Source of the DNA: GCA-2708415 sp964353185
Lineage (GTDB): Bacteria; Pseudomonadota; Alphaproteobacteria; Micavibrionales; Micavibrionaceae
NCBI GenBank assembly: GCA_964353185.1
Contig: CAYGUV010000001.1
Location: forward strand, 186,001-250,000
Reading direction: 5' to 3'
Length of the DNA stretch: 64,000 nucleotides
Part shown: piece after piece, positions 60,815 through 64,000 of the stretch
Layout of the letters: each line of letters opens with the position of its first letter
Numbering within the stretch: the stretch's first letter is position 1
Position numbers and translations under genes: made by a program
The notes under the pieces: generated by a model
What the model was told of the DNA's origin: nothing
Databases searched by the model: none
The model's input: only the letters and a program-made list of their open reading frames with translations

Positions 60815-62329
60815 CTAAGAGATAATATTACCGTTTAACTCTAACGTAGCGGCATCGTCGATTGTTAGATCATTATCGAACTGGGCGATCCTAACAAAAT
60901 TATCCGCGCCACCATCACTGTCAACTTCTAGGTAAGAGTGGGTTGTATCTGACGTGACTTGAACGAAGTCGGAAATGGCATCATTTAAAGGGTCATATGC
61001 TTGTAAAATATCTGACAAATCAATGGCATCATTTTCAGAAGAATCAAAATCTGTAATTCTATCAATGTCATTGAACGCGCTGGCTGATTCAAAGACAAAG
61101 GTGTCTTCACCAGCACTTCCTGTTAATATATCAAGACCATCACCGCCATATAATATGTCGTTCTCTGATCCGCCATCTATTGTATCGTTACCGTCGCCAC
61201 CAAAAAGTATGTCATCTCCACCTTGACCAAGGATGGTGTCTCTTCCTCCTTTTCCTTCAATCCAATCACTCCCTTGATTTCCTTGAAAGACTTCATCGAC
61301 GGATGATCCATAAATAAAGTCATCATTTGTGGTTGTTACAACAGTTTCCATGTCAACAAAATTTGTTCTGGCGGTGGTTTCATTATTGACATGAATTGTT
61401 CCTGCTTGTGTATCAACAGTAACAAAATCATCAGTAATTGTAGAAAATCGTATCGTGTCTCTACCTTCGCCACCATCAAGGTAATAAGTGTTTTCAGTGT
61501 TCAAACTAACGATATCATTTCCAGCGCCAGCGTAGAGAATGTCATGCTCTCCCCCTTGTATGACAACAGGAATTCCATCACGCGTATTTTCTAAAAAAAT
61601 CCTATCATTGCCATCTCCGCTATAAATTATATTTTCTAATTCATTGCCTTCAATAAGATCATCAAATTGGGAGCCGATGACGTTTTCAATATTAAATACA
61701 TCGTCGGTGCCACCTTGACCATTATCAAAAGCAAAATCATTTTCAAGTTTAATGACAATACGAGATTCTGCGTTTTCGTAAGAGATGGTATCGATTCCTG
61801 CGCCACCATCGATGACATTATTGCCAGTGCCGGCATCTATAAAATCATTACCATTGCCACCATTGATCGTGTCATCGCCAAACCCACCGTAAAGTATGTC
61901 ATTGCCATCACCACCATCGCCAGTGTCATCGCCATCGCCTAGATAGATTGTATCATCACCGCCATATCCAGAAATTGTATTGTCGTTAACACCGCCTAAA
62001 ATAGTTTCATCATCAGTGTTCCCAACATCCCCGAAAGGTGTGTTATTATCATTATTTAATATTTTTTTATTGGGGTCAGTCAAATCATAGGTTGAACCAT
62101 TTTCAACAAAGATTGTGTCTATTTGAGAAAGACCCAATAAATTATAGTGACCATTTATGGTTATTGTTGATCCCAAACCAGTATAGATGACCAAATCGTT
62201 ACCCTGTCTTGAAAATGAGAAGTTACTTTCAAGATAACTGCCGGTCATTGTTAATGTGTGGTTTTGAAATAAACTAAATGGTGAATACTCAACGTTACCT
62301 TCGGATATATTATAAACATAGTCAGTCAT
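60815..62329 (-). CDS. RTX calcium-binding secreted protein
   Basis: 504 residues from the ATG at 62329, which has AGGAGA six bases upstream; a longer frame starts 39 bases earlier without a site. Glycine/Asp nonapeptide repeats of the GGxGxDxh type occur in two blocks (about 125-175 and 365-410, for example YGGFGDDTINGGNGND). Such repeats form calcium-bound beta-rolls and mark type I secretion substrates. The C-terminal region (SAFNDIDRITDFDSSENDAIDLSDIL) resembles the export signal domain. No protease or other catalytic domain is visible. It sits between flbT and flagellin with its own terminator, so it is not part of their operons. Confidence 0.88.
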   Translation of the reverse strand: MTDYVYNISEGNVEYSPFSLFQNHTLTMTGSYLESNFSFSRQGNDLVIYTGLGSTITINGHYNLLGLSQIDTIFVENGSTYDLTDPNKKILNNDNNTPFGDVGNTDDETILGGVNDNTISGYGGDDTIYLGDGDDTGDGGDGNDILYGGFGDDTINGGNGNDFIDAGTGNNVIDGGAGIDTISYENAESRIVIKLENDFAFDNGQGGTDDVFNIENVIGSQFDDLIEGNELENIIYSGDGNDRIFLENTRDGIPVVIQGGEHDILYAGAGNDIVSLNTENTYYLDGGEGRDTIRFSTITDDFVTVDTQAGTIHVNNETTARTNFVDMETVVTTTNDDFIYGSSVDEVFQGNQGSDWIEGKGGRDTILGQGGDDILFGGDGNDTIDGGSENDILYGGDGLDILTGSAGEDTFVFESASAFNDIDRITDFDSSENDAIDLSDILQAYDPLNDAISDFVQVTSDTTHSYLEVDSDGGADNFVRIAQFDNDLTIDDAATLELNGNIIS

Positions 62330-62432
62330 TTTATTTCTCCTGTTGGTTGTTGTAATTGAAACAATCATAGGTTAAATAACTAACAATCATAGATTGATAA
62401 TAAATTTTTTTTATGCTATGGTTTTCAGCCAT

Positions 62433-62460
62433 AAAAAAACCAGCGAGATTTTCGCTGGTT
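62433..62460 (-). terminator. Terminator of the flagellin gene
   Basis: Stem CCAGCGA (62440-62446) and TCGCTGG (62452-62458) with a 5-base loop, followed on the minus strand by seven T (62433-62439). It is about 75 bases below the flagellin stop. Confidence 0.88.
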
Positions 62461-62533
62461 TAAATTATTAGAGCCTGCCGCCCTCATGTTCATAAAAGTC
62501 GGTATCCGAACCGTGGTCGGATACCAATCATTA

Positions 62534-64000
62534 TTAGAACAATCGTAACACTGACTGTTGTGACTGTGCTGCCAAGGATAGGGAAGTTGTTCCCAAAGCC
62601 TGACGAGTCTGTAGGGCCAACAAGTTCGCACCTTCTTCGTTTTGGTCAGCAACCGTAAGGTCATCTGCACCAGACTGAAGTGTGTTAATTGTTTGCTCCG
62701 TAAAGTCACGACGGAATTGAACGATAGATAAGTCATTGGCAATAGATTGACCAAAGTTTCTAACATCTAATGTCGCTTCGCGGATTGAATCAATTGACTG
62801 CTGAACATTCGCTGCATTCGTGAAGTCACCTTCAGTAATGCCAAGCCCTGTTGCAGTGAAGTCAACGCCTTCTGTTTGAAGTGAATTAGAACGATCTTCA
62901 TTGAAGAATGTTTCTAAGTTATCACCACCAAGAAGGTTCACACCACGATAGTTTGAATCTTCAACCAACTGATCAATTTGATCACGAATGTTGTTGAAGT
63001 CTTCTTCAAACTGATCAACATCTGGGTTAACGCCATCGAATGTAAAGAACTCAGATGCAATTTGACCAGCACCAAGCGCAACATCAGCTGCGCCAGCACC
63101 AAAACCAAAGCCAATGGTAGACGCACCCGTACCTGTGAACTGAAGTTCAACTTGACCAACAGTTTCATCAAATTGAATTTCAATTTGACCTGTGTCAGCG
63201 TTGAAACTTGCTTCGATATCTGTACGACCTGAGTTGTTAATGGCATCAATGACACTTTGAATTGTATCAGTATCAGTGAAGTTACCAAGATCAACATTTA
63301 CGCCATCGATGTTTAGCTGGATGTTTGCATCAGAACCAGCCGCAAGGAATTCAGCACCTGTTGTCCCAGGGGTACCAGCATCACCAAGTACTTGACTAGC
63401 CTCAAACTGACCAGACGCTGCTGTGTTTGCAGCAACACCTGAAAACAGTGTGTTACCAGCAACGGCTGTACCGCCTGGACGGAAACCACCGGCACCATCA
63501 TCTTCGGTACCAACAATTGTATCCAAACCTAAGGCAGCAAAAGCAGCGTTAGATAATTCACCAGCACCACCGCCAGAACCAATACGGATAGAGGCATTTT
63601 CATTGAGTGATGTGATTTCTAATTGACCTGCGTTTGTCACACGGGCACGAATTACTTCACCAATGTCTGAACCTGTACCAGAACCGTTTGTTTCAACATT
63701 AATTGCTGAAACAATGTCATCAACGTTTTCGCCAGCATTAATAGTAATGTTTAGTGTTGCTTGTGTTCCATCAGCTTGCGTTACTGTTACATCAAAAGTA
63801 TCGCCAGCAGTAATAACACCGCCACCGCCAATTGTTGTAAGGTCAGCAACACCAGATAGATCTTCGTTACCACGGGCTCTTGCAAACCCTTCAGACGCAC
63901 GAATTGCTGATTGTGCTTCTTGTGCAATAGAATCAGCTTGGTCAAGAAGGTTAGAAAGTGATTCAACCCCTGTGTTTGCTTGTTCAATTGTACGGATTGA
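62534..64000 (-). CDS. Flagellin, 3' part (N-terminus outside window)
   Basis: The frame stays open to the right edge, so 489 residues are visible and the N-terminal D0/D1 start is missing. The visible start (EQANTGVESLSNLLDQADSIAQEAQ) is the D1 helix region. The central part is Gly/Ala/Thr-rich variable domain with repeats such as ADGTQATLNITINAGENVDDIVSAIN. The C-terminus NDLSIVQFRRDFTEQTINTLQSGADDLTVADQNEEGANLLALQTRQ and QSVLRLF is the conserved flagellin end that packs in the filament core. It is followed by a terminator and probably regulated by FlbT and FlaF encoded 2 kb away. Confidence 0.92.
   Translation of the reverse strand, partial: SIRTIEQANTGVESLSNLLDQADSIAQEAQSAIRASEGFARARGNEDLSGVADLTTIGGGGVITAGDTFDVTVTQADGTQATLNITINAGENVDDIVSAINVETNGSGTGSDIGEVIRARVTNAGQLEITSLNENASIRIGSGGGAGELSNAAFAALGLDTIVGTEDDGAGGFRPGGTAVAGNTLFSGVAANTAASGQFEASQVLGDAGTPGTTGAEFLAAGSDANIQLNIDGVNVDLGNFTDTDTIQSVIDAINNSGRTDIEASFNADTGQIEIQFDETVGQVELQFTGTGASTIGFGFGAGAADVALGAGQIASEFFTFDGVNPDVDQFEEDFNNIRDQIDQLVEDSNYRGVNLLGGDNLETFFNEDRSNSLQTEGVDFTATGLGITEGDFTNAANVQQSIDSIREATLDVRNFGQSIANDLSIVQFRRDFTEQTINTLQSGADDLTVADQNEEGANLLALQTRQALGTTSLSLAAQSQQSVLRLF

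Noticed and set aside
60900..62050. Regular GGxGxD-coding repeats considered as a CRISPR or other DNA repeat array
   Set aside because: The repeats are protein-level RTX nonapeptides within an intact gene; spacing and sequence vary as in coding DNA.

Overview
The window is 64 kb of a low-GC (roughly 40 %, judged by eye) alphaproteobacterial chromosome, assembled as a scaffold with one 100-N gap at 14703-14802. The alphaproteobacterial placement rests on the CtrA response regulator, the ChpT phosphotransferase, the FlbT/FlaF flagellin regulators, the FlbD sigma-54 activator and the lysis cassette of GTA/prophage type. FlhF and FlhG in the flagellar cluster suggest a polar flagellum. A lineage such as Micavibrionales or a Rhodospirillales relative would fit, but the genus cannot be named from the sequence alone. 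A perfect 16-bp parS site at 18771-18786 suggests the segment lies in the origin-proximal part of the chromosome.

Layout. 1-914: 3' end of a phage/GTA-type lysis module (SleB-like wall hydrolase plus 3TM holin). 903-14632: mostly housekeeping and envelope genes (EamA transporter, icd, EF-hand protein, folD, yggT, acnA, DUF455 protein, sodC, SIMPL protein, His-rich exported protein, lepA). 14879-18363: a leftward cluster of three genes of unknown function whose products carry Gly/Ala-rich hydrophobic segments. 18364-18816: a gene-free stretch with parS and a GC-rich structured element. 18817-26843: purH, chpT, galU, an X-Pro aminopeptidase, rpsU and ggt. 26840-41361: a long leftward block in which the four parts of a Yej-type peptide ABC transporter (yejA, yejB, yejE, yejF) are interleaved with argCBDF, kdsB, a histidine phosphatase, pyrD and pgsA. 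41402-43023: two orphan genes and ctrA. 43159-64000: flagellar genes (fliI, fliJ, fliK-like, flhG, flhF, flhA, flbD, motA, fliN, fliH, fliG, fliF, a FlaG-like gene, flaF, flbT, flagellin) with an RTX protein, a lipoprotein and a tiny Cys-rich gene among them.

How the parts work together. ChpT and CtrA are the last two steps of the CckA-ChpT-CtrA phosphorelay, and CtrA sits head to head with fliI. A TTAA-N7-TTAA box lies upstream of fliF, so CtrA probably drives the flagellar hierarchy and FlbD acts later. FlbT and FlaF probably tune flagellin expression. The arginine genes form a tight operon preceded by a 15-codon minus-strand ORF with five Arg codons, which looks like an arginine-sensing leader.

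Most interesting candidates: the arg leader (33094-33141), the 29-residue, 10-cysteine metallothionein-like ORF (49766-49855), the three-gene unknown cluster (14879-18363), and the parS-adjacent structured element. No transposase, CRISPR array, tRNA or rRNA was found.
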